Assembly (NCBI GenBank): GCA_020064725.1
Contig: JAGTWJ010000002.1
Span: forward strand, 3,410,001 to 3,474,000
DNA from: Drechslerella dactyloides
Taxonomy: Eukaryota > Ascomycota > Orbiliomycetes > Orbiliales > Orbiliaceae
DNA length: 64,000 nucleotides
Reading direction: 5' to 3'
Numbering within the stretch: the stretch's first letter is position 1; every line of letters starts with the position of its first letter. The notes under the pieces are model-generated. The model did not search any database and had not been told where the DNA came from. It saw nothing but the letters and a program-made list of their open reading frames with translations. This document shows, one piece after another, positions 35,946-46,485 of the stretch. A program made the translations under genes and the position numbers.

Positions 35946-37036
35946 CTAAGCATCCTCTTCACGCTCACCACCGACTCTGAGCAACCCTTCCCGCTGCCCG
36001 AATCCTTCGGCCCAGGCCCCGTCCACATGCACCTCTGCGTCGCTCGATTTCCGATACGAGAAAAGTAGCCACAGTCCGAATATAGGCTTGGCCAGGATAT
36101 CCAAGATGCCATAAGCAATCACTTCACCGTCAGGACTCAGCTTACGGGACAGATCCGACACGCCCCAAATGCTAACAGCCAAACATGTCAGACAATCGAT
36201 TCACCGGGGATTAGATAGTATCGAGAAAGGGTATTCGAAAAACTTACATGAGATATCCTGTCCATACGGCAATAGTGTAGATCGCAAGCGGGTTGTAAAC
36301 TTTCTGTACGCCCCGTCGTTGCGCCGTAGCTCTGGCGTTGCCAACCAAGTTCCAGGCGACGGCAAGGAACGCGAGCCACGACATTACGTACCATCCCGGC
36401 TTATACTTCCCACGGGAAGTATAGGCGCCGAAAAGACCAGTCAGATTCATCGTCACTGCATATTTGAATGTCAGCAGGTTGATACTTCCAATTGCAGCGG
36501 AGACTAACTTGAAGATTCTGCTAAACGGATATTACATCATACGTACCATTCGCAACAATCGTATTTAGAATGTTGCTGCCACTCAATCCAGATAAAGCGC
36601 CCAGCGCAAACAGCAACATCGGTGTCGTCACCAGCCAATCAACATATCGAGCCCAGAACACCTGCCGGAGCACCAACTGATGCGTATCCGGAATGTCATG
36701 CTTATGTCCCTCCGCTGCCCAGACCGGGTTGAAACTCCACCCCCCGCCGGTGACGGTTACGTAATAGCCAATTGTTGATATGAGCGTGACGTATGTGATA
36801 AGCTGGTACAGAATACGCTTTGGGATCGCGATTTTCCAGGAAAGCGCGATGAACGCGATCGTGGAGAGGAGCATGAGCACAAAGAGAACCCATTGTGCGT
36901 GGTGGCCTTCCGAGCTGATGTACTCGAAGCGAGGAGGGGCGTGGGTGACTGTTGGGAGGGGGACGGCGGTTGTCGTGGCCGTTGGTTTGGGATCCGGTAG
37001 CGGAAGCTTTTTGTAAACCTCGTAATAGTCCTCCAT
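35946..37036 (-). CDS. microbial-type (type I) rhodopsin
   Basis: Three-exon model on the minus strand: 36547-37036, 36248-36455, 35946-36171; 307 residues, seven hydrophobic helices. The start is the ATG at 37034-37036; an in-frame TTG further upstream is not needed. The retinal Schiff-base lysine is present in helix G (Lys261 in GILDILAKPIFG) with the counterion Asp257. Helix C reads ARYVDWLVTTPMLLFALG: Arg130, Asp133 and Thr137 match bacteriorhodopsin Arg82, Asp85 and Thr89, but the position of Asp96 is Ala144. It therefore should bind retinal and can deprotonate the Schiff base, but lacks the usual cytoplasmic proton donor. Fungal opsins sit in the plasma membrane or endomembranes as light-driven pumps or sensors. 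It is not an opsin-related protein lacking Lys. It lies 5' of the SPT10-like gene with only 234 bp between. Confidence 0.93.
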
Positions 37037-38318
37037 CTTGAAGAGTTTGTGCCCGGACGTCAATGGTTCAAAAAGAAACGCGGTGTAGTCTGCTAGGTGT
37101 ACCAGTAGATGTCTGGATATCTAGCTCCCTTCCACTCCAGTAAAATATGAGTCTAGGGAAAAGTTGACGCGTGGTGCCGTGCAGGGGAGTAAAGGGAATA
37201 GAGAGTTAGAAGAGCGACTGACCAACCGCCCGGCAGACTGGCGGAGCTGCCGGATGCCCAAAGCTTATTAATTCCTCCATGACGAACTGGTTACGAACGA
37301 AGCAGACGTACTCTGCAGGCATATATGCATACATGCATACGCACGCTCGAGCTAGCGCGAGCCAGTCACGTACGTATGCACGTACAAAAAGTTGCATTGA
37401 GCATGCTTTTCCTGGGAAAGGATCCAGGAAATTGCAGGGAACCAGCCGTGACACCTCGCCAGGTAACCCAATAGAATGAATTCTGGCTCCAGCCGGCACC
37501 GACCCATTGGTCTCGTCGACGGTGCCCCGGTTGGCGTAGCACCGAGGTGAAGAATGCCATCAACGGAGCAGGTCACGCTGCCTCGCCACTTCTGCGCTAG
37601 GACAATCTCCAGGAAAAAAATTAGAAACGCGGCGAGGATCCAAGCCCAATGGGAACGCCCAAGGTGGCTCATTTTGTGACAGATTTGTATGTGTCGTCAT
37701 CATTACGGGTGTTTCCTTCAGCGCGAGGAGATATGTCATGACTACCCCAGTTTTCAGAAGCAGTCTAGCCAGTGCCGTGATCGCCTAGTCTAGCCGGGGC
37801 CCCACCCAACGTTGCATATGGTAATCACATCCAGCAACTCTTATCCGGGCCAATCGCCGTGTCCCTGCTTTTGTACTCTGTGCGACCCCGCAAGATTAAA
37901 ACAAGGCTGGGCCCGCGGCCAGTAAGTGAGCGCTCGATCAAACGAGTTTCTCCGATGAACTTTCCTCGGTCGAAGCCGAGATGCCATGGTGTTCCCTCTG
38001 ATCGATATTCTAGACAAAAGTTGTGAGTGCAACTACCTCGGCGCTACGGTGAGGTTCGCGTATGTTCATTCGTATGCAATCATCATCATCCGCCACCTGA
38101 CGTTGTATTTTTACATTCCAACGCATGTGGACCCAACAAGCAGATTTAACTTGCATTCATGAATTCATCTAGGTCAACATTATCGATTCCGCCACGAGTA
38201 TAGACGCAACTGAATCCAAAAATAATACATTACCACTATCAGTATTTCGATATCATGTTAATTAATCGCACCGATTTACTCGAACACGCGTCTGCCTAAA
38301 ATATACCAACAAGAACCT
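37037..38318. other. intergenic, opsin promoter side
   Basis: 1.28 kb between the DUF6604-like stop and the opsin start. It contains a low-complexity stretch of alternating purine/pyrimidine GCATATATGCATAC-type sequence (37318-37384). No gene is recognised. Confidence 0.5.
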
Positions 38319-41300
38319 TCATCCGGCGAGCTCGAGCTCTAGCTCGCCTTCACCCCAGAGAATATGATCATCCTCTGAGAAGTGAAAAGGATCCTCCACC
38401 GCCTTGACTCGATCTACTTTCTTCTCCTTGGAGTCCGGTTCCACCTCACCATCGCCTGCCGTGCTCTCGGGGATGAAGCCGATGAGTCCCGGCACTTCGT
38501 CTGCCGCGAAGATACGCCGACGCGCCACCATTATCGACATCATCATCCTGGCATCCTTTTCACCCTCCCGTCGCGGTAGGCCATGGCTGGTAAAAAGGCT
38601 CAGAAGCACCACACGATCCCGCAGCCCCATCCCTTCATCAACTGCGGGCCCGCGGCCCTCTTTGAATTCCTTGAGTGACAGGTCGCCGCTATATTGTATC
38701 CGGCTTCGCAAATCTTGTAATGCCGCGCGTTCCCAGTCGCTAGGTATCTTTCGCGGGCTGTGGCCCATGAACTGGAAGAACCCCTTCTCTGAGACTTGTA
38801 GTAGTGTGTATGCAAACATGCGATCGAGTTGTGTTATGAAAGTGCCGTTGCGGCCGTCGGGCATGCCTTGGATATCAATATATTGTAGACGGCGGGGTCT
38901 CCGGTAGGCTAACGCGTGGTTGGCGAAGCGCTCGATGGCGCCCCATTCACGGATAAGGGGCGTCAACGCCTCGCCGGCCACTTGGAGCAGAGCGCGATCA
39001 CCGACCTCCGCCCACCAGTTGATAGCAGACATGGTGAGTATGTTGCTTTGGATCCCCCCGGGTAACGTGTGGAAGCCCCCCGGTATCGACTGGAACATTG
39101 GGTTATCGCGGGTACCTCCTTCCAAGGCTCCCTTGTGAAAGTTGGTCAGAAAAATCATGCATCTTTCCATCATGGAAAAATAGTCGAAGCAGAAGTGGAA
39201 GTCGTCCGCCTCGACGCTGCGGTAGAAGACATCCAGCAGCTGCAACTGGTCCAGCTCTTCGTTTGCCTGCCAATGCTCTATTATCCCTTCGTCTAGTGTG
39301 GGATCCTCAACATCTTTGACGAGTAGCGATCGCTTCTGCATTTCTAGATAACGCTTGATCTGCCCGTCGACAATCTTTGGCAGAATGCACGTCATGTTTT
39401 CAGGCAGCTGGCACCCGGGCCAAGTGTAGGTCTTTTCTCGCCCACCACGTCCCTTTAAATTTGGGAGCTTGGATTCCAGCAGCGTAGACCAGCCGATTGC
39501 CTTAGCGTAGACGGACGTACTCTTGATCCTTCTTGGGTTCGTAAACATCTCATATGGTATTCTTCGTCCCCTGGATCTCGATCTGAGCTCAAATGACTCC
39601 ATGAAGCTCCGTCCCTTCGCTCTGTTAACAATACTATACCCCATAGCGGTGTAATATCTCGCGCTGCAATCTTTAGGCTCTGTCGGACGCCCGCCTACGA
39701 ATATGGTGTTATCAGCAGCATGAATTGCCATGAGATCCTCCATATCCTGCCACTTTTCAGTTGAGGCACCACTCGTCAACGTGGCGTTGTACAAGTTTGC
39801 AGATGAAATCAGCACGTTGTCGCGATGAGCGAGCTCGAGTCCGTACTGGTGAACCATCAGCTTGAATTCTGAAAGTATGATGCCGCAGAATACCGGGTCA
39901 TGTTTGAGCAGGAAATGTTTCTCGGAGTCCTGATCTTTGAATGCATCTGCCCAGCGCTTGCGTTTTTTTCCCAGTATCTGATCTCCTTTAATCCAGTCGT
40001 CGAAGAAATGGGCCAGAGAGACTGCCATCAACGATGAAGAACAAGCATGCTCATGGCTAAGCTGGGGGAATTCGTAGATGTGCCATCTGGCAGCGAAGTC
40101 AACCGCGTTCTTGAGCCGAGAGATCAACTGTTCGATAGTTTCCAGCAGTTCGCGGTACGGCTGATCGACTCCGTTCTGCCAGAGCGTCCAATCTAGCTTT
40201 CGAATGATATCAAAAGCTATGACTAGCCAACTGGGAAAGTTTTCCGCATTACCCCCATCGAGGTTGCAGAATCCAAGGAAGATTTGATATCCAAGGCTTT
40301 GTCGGAAGATGGAAGCACTAACGAAATAGTCCGTTGCAAGGGCATCGGCCAGCTCGGTATCTTGCCAGAGGAGGTCGGAAGTTTTACTATCCTTGTTGAA
40401 CTTGATTGGAGGAGAGGAAAGGCCATGTCTGGACCGGGCTTCGAGAACGTCCTTCCAGATACCAGAGCAGATCGAAGAGGCGAGATTAAGCTCGAACTTC
40501 TGTGCTGGAGATGACTTTCGCTCCGGAACTTCATCGCTGCCTTTGGTATTGCCCTTGGAGATTAGGTAACCATGCTCCTCGAAGAATTTGATCACTTTCC
40601 CGTGGTGGTGCATGTCTGGGAAGTTTTTGATAAGTTCCTCGTTTGCATGTCTGAGGAGATCAAAGGCTACATTTGAGGTAGTCGCCGCGCTCGTCAGGCC
40701 GGATTTTCCACTCGCGTAGTCCGCCCAGATTTGTTCAACAAATTGTCTGATCCGGAGAGCATCTTTGAAAAAGCAGAAGAAGGCGAATAGTTGTTCTTCT
40801 ACCCGAGACTCCTTTTCGTTGAGAGCAATCTTGGCTCTTTTGGTGTGCTTGAATTTCGGCTCCTTGTCAAAGTATCCGGCAGCTTCACCGGCAGCCTTGT
40901 TATCCAGTGGTTGTTCTTGGTCCAGATATTCGAAGAGGTTTCCATTACCACCGGGTTTAATCTTCTCTGGTTCTGCCGCTTTATTCTTAGTCTTACCAGC
41001 AGCAGTCTTGACGTCCTCCGCCGGTTTGAGAATGGTATATATTTCTTCGAGGACCTGGATGAAATGCTCGTGTTTGTGGCACTCCTCCTCCGATTCCTGC
41101 TGTGAAGTTGACTGCGCCCGATACCATCTCGCACACATTGTACGAGCGCCGATGACATCTTTTAAGGCATAGAGCAGCCCTGAAGGTACTTTGATATTGT
41201 TGTCAACGATAGCTTTGGCGAAGGAAGGGAGATCTCGTAATTGCACATCCGAGCTGGGGCCGCCAGTACGCTTTTTCTTGGATTTGGACTTCGAAGACCG

Positions 41301-41411
41301 AGGACGGCTGATTGACTGGCCCCCATATCGGCAAATCCAGTCGATTACGGTATTTGTACCTCGCTTGTACCTTTTATAGGTATCGGCAATTGGCTCTGGG
41401 AGGGAAGTCAT
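38319..41411 (-). CDS. large DUF6604-like fungal protein
   Basis: A single exon of 1,031 codons. I use the ATG at 41409-41411 (MTSLPEPIADTYKRYKRG); the frame continues upstream 18 codons to a GTG, which is not a likely start. The N-terminal segment YKRYKRGTNTVIDWI followed by a basic Ser/Lys-rich linker is characteristic of fungal proteins carrying DUF6604. The body is mostly helical with no catalytic motif I recognise. Its C-terminal end is acidic and leucine-rich (WGEGELELELAG). A basic stretch GKKRKRW lies mid-protein. No signal peptide or membrane segment is seen. The function is unknown. The family is expanded and fungus-specific, often variable between strains; whether that applies here cannot be told. 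It diverges from ASF1 across 1.3 kb. Confidence 0.8.
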   Translation of the reverse strand: MTSLPEPIADTYKRYKRGTNTVIDWICRYGGQSISRPRSSKSKSKKKRTGGPSSDVQLRDLPSFAKAIVDNNIKVPSGLLYALKDVIGARTMCARWYRAQSTSQQESEEECHKHEHFIQVLEEIYTILKPAEDVKTAAGKTKNKAAEPEKIKPGGNGNLFEYLDQEQPLDNKAAGEAAGYFDKEPKFKHTKRAKIALNEKESRVEEQLFAFFCFFKDALRIRQFVEQIWADYASGKSGLTSAATTSNVAFDLLRHANEELIKNFPDMHHHGKVIKFFEEHGYLISKGNTKGSDEVPERKSSPAQKFELNLASSICSGIWKDVLEARSRHGLSSPPIKFNKDSKTSDLLWQDTELADALATDYFVSASIFRQSLGYQIFLGFCNLDGGNAENFPSWLVIAFDIIRKLDWTLWQNGVDQPYRELLETIEQLISRLKNAVDFAARWHIYEFPQLSHEHACSSSLMAVSLAHFFDDWIKGDQILGKKRKRWADAFKDQDSEKHFLLKHDPVFCGIILSEFKLMVHQYGLELAHRDNVLISSANLYNATLTSGASTEKWQDMEDLMAIHAADNTIFVGGRPTEPKDCSARYYTAMGYSIVNRAKGRSFMESFELRSRSRGRRIPYEMFTNPRRIKSTSVYAKAIGWSTLLESKLPNLKGRGGREKTYTWPGCQLPENMTCILPKIVDGQIKRYLEMQKRSLLVKDVEDPTLDEGIIEHWQANEELDQLQLLDVFYRSVEADDFHFCFDYFSMMERCMIFLTNFHKGALEGGTRDNPMFQSIPGGFHTLPGGIQSNILTMSAINWWAEVGDRALLQVAGEALTPLIREWGAIERFANHALAYRRPRRLQYIDIQGMPDGRNGTFITQLDRMFAYTLLQVSEKGFFQFMGHSPRKIPSDWERAALQDLRSRIQYSGDLSLKEFKEGRGPAVDEGMGLRDRVVLLSLFTSHGLPRREGEKDARMMMSIMVARRRIFAADEVPGLIGFIPESTAGDGEVEPDSKEKKVDRVKAVEDPFHFSEDDHILWGEGELELELAG

Positions 41412-42720
41412 CACCGTGATGTATGACGATGCCTGTATGAATGCTCTGATTACAAGATGCTTCACCGAGCTAGGTAGAGATTAATGCGAGACCGGGTAGA
41501 GATTTATGGGATAAAAGACGGTTCAAGATTAGGCCGAAAGGAGGATGCCTTTTACGAAGAGTAGGCGTTCGATCTCTCATATATACTCTGAGGGGAAGGG
41601 GCTAGAAAATGTACAGCTCAAGAGCCCATTATCCCTTGGTCAAATGGCACACCATGAGGACAGATGGGGCCAATACGCTCCGGATCCAGCTATTTTTGTC
41701 ATATGTCTACAAGCTGCCTCCAACAAAAGTAGTCTCGGGGACGCAACAAAGAACCCGACTAGATAGCTAGATTCAGGCATCCGCCGAACAGCCATGCAGT
41801 GTTCCGGCAACCGAGTCCCCGTATACGGATGCCGACAAAAGGCACGGGAATGTTGGTGACCAACTAAACGCCGTGCATAATGGCTCGCCAACTCTCCTCT
41901 TGTCGCATAATGGGCCTCGAACGAGTCTTTTTCCGGCGGCGTTCCAACATTTCTGCCGTGAAGGCATCAAACCTCGGAGAGAATGAAACCGGATATGTTG
42001 GATGGCCAAGCGAACACCCGCCGAGCGTTGACCCTGTTGCATTCTGGACACGGGCACGAGCAGCAGTTCAAGTTTCAGCTGGCCTCGTTCGTCTAGCGGC
42101 GCGTCGACACGAGACGGCGAGTCGCATCTGGCAGACACCGCCCTGTTGGGACCGAGACGCGTAGCCGGCGGATAGGCATGCACGGCGACAGAACTCGACG
42201 CGGTCGTCTGCATGGGCAGCCTGCAGACGCGTCGACGGCCTCCAGCGAATCAGCTGGCGTCGTTGGACAGGCCCCTGGCGGCTTGGTGTTCAAGCTGGCG
42301 GTGTTTGTCGGGCGGTGGAGCTCTGTGGTTGGCAGGCTCTCGAATGGCGGGCCAGCTCGAAGGTTAGCTTCTCGGACAGACTTCAGCGGGAAAGTCTCTG
42401 CGTGTGTTCTCTTCAGCGGATTAATTAGCTCCTCCTCTTCTCCTGTCTTGACCTCTCCTTCCTGTCACCATTACCATCTCTACCTTCGTCACCGATTGCG
42501 CCCACTTGCGAACCTTCCTTCTCGAAGCTCCATCAAGGTACGTGGGATGTTCATCTGATGAGAAAGTCGGCTTTAGCTTGCTGCCTCGGCCAGCCTTTGC
42601 AGTTGGTTGGCTGCTGGACCACAAGCAGATGGCTAACTGGGCTGCAGCTCTCGGCTTCATAGCTCTCAACCATCAACAAAGACCAACGAACTCTCTTCGA
42701 ATCCTCCCACAACATTCAAA
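41412..42720. other. divergent intergenic, DUF6604-like gene and ASF1
   Basis: 1.3 kb between divergent starts. The ASF1-proximal part is C/T-rich leader-like sequence (42420-42720). The rest shows nothing recognisable; frames at 41.9-42.5 kb are compositional. Confidence 0.5.
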
Positions 42721-43917
42721 ATGGTGAGCCCCTTTCATCTCGCACTCTTTGAAGCTTCACTCGAAGGCCGTGCTGGACGCCAGCTAACAGCCCGTTCGTG
42801 GGTTTGTCGCGTAGTCTATCGTTTCGCTCCTCAATGTCAATATCCTTGACAACCCCGCACCGTTCTCTAGTAAATTCCGCTTCGAGATCACATTCGAGTG
42901 CCTCGAGCAACTCTCAAAGGGTAAGGATCTCGTAGAATACATCAGTGCTCTGTTCTCCAGCCAGGCGGAGCTAACATGAGCCGCTATGCGTAACAGATCT
43001 GGAGTGGAAGTTGACCTATGTCGGGTCAGCCACCAGGTAAAAAAATCCCTCTCCGTGCTCGAATACTTAGAAATCGCGTGTCTTCTTCCCGCAAAAATGC
43101 ATACTGACGCGTAAATTTCTCTCCGTAGCTCCGAACATGACCAGGAGCTCGACTCGTTGCTCGTCGGACCCATCCCCGTCGGCGTCAACAAATTCGAGTT
43201 TATCGCCGACCCGCCCAACCCTACGCGTATCCCAACTTCTGAGCTCCTCGGTGTCACCGTCATTCTTCTTACTGGCGCCTACGATGGCAGAGAATTCATT
43301 CGAGTTGGATATTACGTCAGTAATGAGTATGACAACGAGGAGATGAATAACGAACCTCCCAAGCAGCCGCAATTGGACCGCATTGTCAAAAATGTCCTTG
43401 CTGAAAAACCACGCGTCACTCGTTTCGCTATCAAATGGTAAGTCTTTGTCTCCGTTCTCCTCGAAAGTGGCATCGAATTGACGGGAACAATGTGAATAGG
43501 GACTCTGAGGAATCCGCCCCCGCCGAGTTCCCTCCTGATCAACCAGAGGCCGATATCAACCCTGCTGACGGTGACCAGTACGGCCTCGAAGAAGAGGAGG
43601 AGGAAGAGGAGGAGGCTGTCGAGGCTGTCGCAGAAGCAGAGGCCGCACCTCGCGATCCTGACGCAATGGAGGAAGACACTGAGATGGGTGGTGTCCCAGC
43701 TGCCGAAGGTAAGGATGAGGAAGAAGAGTCGGCTGCTGAGGGGTCTGAGGACATCGAGGAGAGCTCAGAAGAAGAGCCGGAAGACGAAGAGGAAGGTGCC
43801 GAAGGTGCCGAAGGTGCTGAAGAGGATGAGAATATGGCCATGGATCACGAAGCTGCGCCAGCTGCTCCTGGTGGCGTTGGCCAACCTCCAGCCCAACAGC
43901 CCGTCGCTCAACACTGA
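42721..43917 (+). CDS. ASF1: histone chaperone Asf1
   Basis: Five-exon model: 42721-42723, 42815-42920, 42997-43036, 43129-43437, 43500-43917; 291 residues. The first coding exon is just the ATG; the 91-nt intron that follows has a CTAAC branch at 42784 and ends GTAG. The protein then reads SIVSLLNVNILDNPAPF, the near-invariant Asf1 start. The immunoglobulin-like core (about residues 1-155) is intact, including TFECLEQLSKDLEWKL, VGPIPVGVNKFEF, IPTSELLGVTVILLT, REFIRVGYYVSNEY and RVTRFAIKWD. The remaining 135 residues are a very acidic Glu-rich tail, as in yeast. Asf1 binds H3-H4 and passes it to CAF-1, HIR and Rtt109 in the nucleus. With the SPT10-like gene 7 kb away, two histone-metabolism genes are near each other, probably by chance. 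Confidence 0.96.
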
Positions 43918-44944
43918 TGCACACATCATCCGTGATTCCATCCTATTCCATTGTCTTCCCCCCGATTTTATCAGGCTTTTCATTTGTTGGCTTCGACTCT
44001 CCATTCGATGTGTGAGCATTCATTTCTACTCTAATGTTTGGGATGCTATGCTTCGGGCGAGTATGCTTCTGTTTCGATACTCGTCACCGCAGCTGCTTCT
44101 GAGCGAGCCCCTCTATTACAATGTAACAGCATGCTTGAAGGCCGTGCTGCCTTTTACTTTCCTGTTCATTCTATTCCTTTGTCACGATCACACGATTCGA
44201 ATACGAACCTCTTGATAAATTTCCTATCCCGCTACAATGATAAAACGGGACTTCTACACGGTGTTTTTTTCTCGCACATGGTAACCGGGTAGTTCTCAAG
44301 CATGTATGGCATGTCGACACCGGTGCCCTTTCTTAGACTATACTACTGTTTCCCTTGCCATTAATCAGACCTGCTTGTTCAGTAGAGGTTTGCATCGCTG
44401 CATCTCCTTACGATAGCTCGCTCGATTCAACGCCAGAGGCGGTGGCAGTGCATCAGCAATTCTATAGAACCGGTAAATGCAACTATCCTCTCTCCAATCC
44501 CGCAGCTATATCTCAGGGTTTCGCAACGCCGTATGTTCTAGATCTCCACTTCGTCTCCTGAAATCTCCACACCCACGACATCCGGCAGTATCGGCTCCGC
44601 TGATAGTGAATGTGCCGCTTGATACGGAAGCCTTGCAAGCTTTCAACGACAGCTAATCGGGGCGGGCGGCGGGGGGTCGTTGCGCCGGCGGCCCAAGCAC
44701 TCGCTAGCCCTTTCGATTCGGGTTCCTGGCCGCGTCTGAAACGCGCCAGCAGCGTCGAGTTAGCTACCGCACTATCCCTCATCCTCTCTGAGTTCGGCCA
44801 ATTGCGACGGCCCCGCGGTCAGACTCCCTTGTGGCACTGTTACTTCGTCGCCGTGCCGTCCAGCTTCTACAGGCATATGGCGGGCGCTTGGGGGTCAGCA
44901 CGGCCTCTGGGGGAGGGGTGAGCCAGTTAACGAGGAAGGTTTCT

Positions 44945-44951
44945 TATATAA
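44945..44951 (+). promoter_or_regulatory. TATA-like box upstream of HAD gene
   Basis: TATATAA lies 219 bp upstream of the start codon and is followed by a CT-rich leader. Confidence 0.45.
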
Positions 44952-45039
44952 CGGATCGCATCCCACACCGCCGTTGACCTCTCTCCGACATCGTCGAACT
45001 ATACCGCCTGTTCACCGACAATCTTTACCTACTTCTTCG

Positions 45040-45121
45040 GTATGTGTAGCCACTATATTCTAGCTATCTTCTTTATGGTAACGGGACGGCAGCTAACGGC
45101 ATCGCGCATTTTAAACTATAG
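45040..45121 (+). other. probable 5' UTR intron of HAD gene
   Basis: GTATGT donor, GCTAAC branch near 45092 and TATAG acceptor; 82 nt, typical of introns in this window. Inferred from signals alone. Confidence 0.5.
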
Positions 45122-45163
45122 AGCTACATTGAGATACCCGAGTATCAGGTACCTACTACCACA

Positions 45164-46087
45164 ATGGATCCCGAGACGTCAACCTACATCGACCACATCG
45201 TCGACCGGCGCATCATCGTCGCCTTTGACCTCTTCGGCACTCTCCTGAGCACAGAATCCATCGCCAAGAAGATCGCAGAGTACCATGGCGACAAGGCCGA
45301 CTCGATATCCACCGCCTGGCGCAAGTACCAGCTCGAGTACACCTGGCGACTCAACTCGATGAGTAGGTAGCATACCCCTCCACCCGTATCCCTCCAGCTC
45401 CTCCACTATGATCCTCGCTGCCAACCTCTTCTACGATAGAAGCATATCGCTGACCTCCCCGTAGGCCTCTACGAGCCCTTTGACACCATCACTAAAAAGT
45501 CGCTGATTCACGCTGTCTCCGAGGCCACCGGCGCCCCGCCACCCGCCGACGACCCCTCAATCCCCGCTATACTCTCCGCCTACGCCTCCCTCACCCCCTT
45601 CCCGGACGTCAGGCCCTGCCTAGATGCCATCTCCTCTATCAAGCACATCCAACTCATCATCTTCACAAACGGCTCCCCACAGATGGTCGAGAATGCGCTC
45701 CACCACACACCAGAACTCGAGCTCTTCGCCACCATCCGCGACGCAATGCTTTCCGCGGACGAGATCGAGAAATACAAGCCCCATCCAATGATCTACCAGT
45801 ACCTCGCCGCAAAGATGGGGAAATCAATCGACATGGACGAGAAGCACGGTGGCATAGACGAGGTCGTGCTGATATCTGCGAACCCGTTTGACATTTCCGG
45901 TGCGCAGGCGGTGGGGATGACGGCTATATGGGTGGATCGCGCGGGTAAAGGATGGCATGATGCCCTGCTGGACGAGCGACCGAAGAACGTAGTGGGGAGC
46001 TTAGAGGAGTTGAAGAGCGTGCTGCAGGGCATCTTGGAGACGAAGTCGAAGGTCTGGGATGAGGCCAGCGCCAGTGATCAGTCCTGA
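45164..46087 (+). CDS. haloacid dehalogenase-like hydrolase (type II)
   Basis: Two-exon model: 45164-45362, 45465-46087; 273 residues. The HAD fold motifs are present: motif I FDLFGTLL with nucleophile Asp22 (the L-2-haloacid dehalogenase pattern, where the second Asp of phosphatases is replaced), motif II IIFTNGSP, the motif III lysine in EKYKPHPMIY, and motif IV as ISANPFDISGAQAVGM. This pattern fits the fungal group annotated as type II haloacid dehalogenases, cytosolic enzymes whose physiological substrates are mostly unknown. There is no targeting signal. The exon 1 donor is placed at 45363 so that Ser is rebuilt across the junction (NSM-S-LYEPFD). The substrate cannot be predicted from the sequence. 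Confidence 0.88.
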
Positions 46088-46485
46088 CAAGACTTTAAGG
46101 CACGCGGTCATACTCACGCGATGCCTTGGCTAGGCTGGTCCGGAGGCTATGGGTACTGACGTTGTCATTACAATTGTACAGCTAGCGGTTTCGGGAGTAA
46201 GTGACGGATTCTACTCATAGGTACTAATTAACATACAAACACGGGAATTTTGTACATGTACAGCCAGCAGCGTGAAGGAATACAGAAAGATAAAGTAACT
46301 CGACTGCAGGCATGAAGGATGTGAACGCCGTCCCCCGCGATTATATAATACAAAATGGTGGTGGTAGACGCGAATCGAAGCGAAGCAGAACCCAACCGGA
46401 CAGACACACAGACCGTACGTGACATACATCAACACCCGTCGTAACAAGACCAAACGCGATAAGACAGTCACGAGACTAGGGCCGT
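46088..46485. other. convergent intergenic, HAD gene and NOP56
   Basis: 398 bp between two stop codons. No gene is visible; 3' UTRs only. Confidence 0.5.

Larger units (their letters stand above)
43918..45163. other. intergenic, ASF1 3' side and dehalogenase promoter
   Basis: 1.25 kb. It holds the ASF1 3' UTR and the HAD-gene promoter, including a TATA-like box at 44945. No gene is recognised. Confidence 0.5.

Noticed and set aside
29329..37036. Secondary-metabolite or carotenoid cluster around the opsin
   Set aside because: No phytoene synthase, desaturase, oxygenase, PKS or NRPS gene is present on either side.
37037..37063. Nine-residue N-terminal extension of the opsin from a TTG
   Set aside because: A good ATG at 37034-37036 gives a normal opsin start; TTG is not a usual fungal initiator.
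43539..43841. Ser-rich antisense frame in ASF1
   Set aside because: It is the complement of the acidic Glu/Ala tail.
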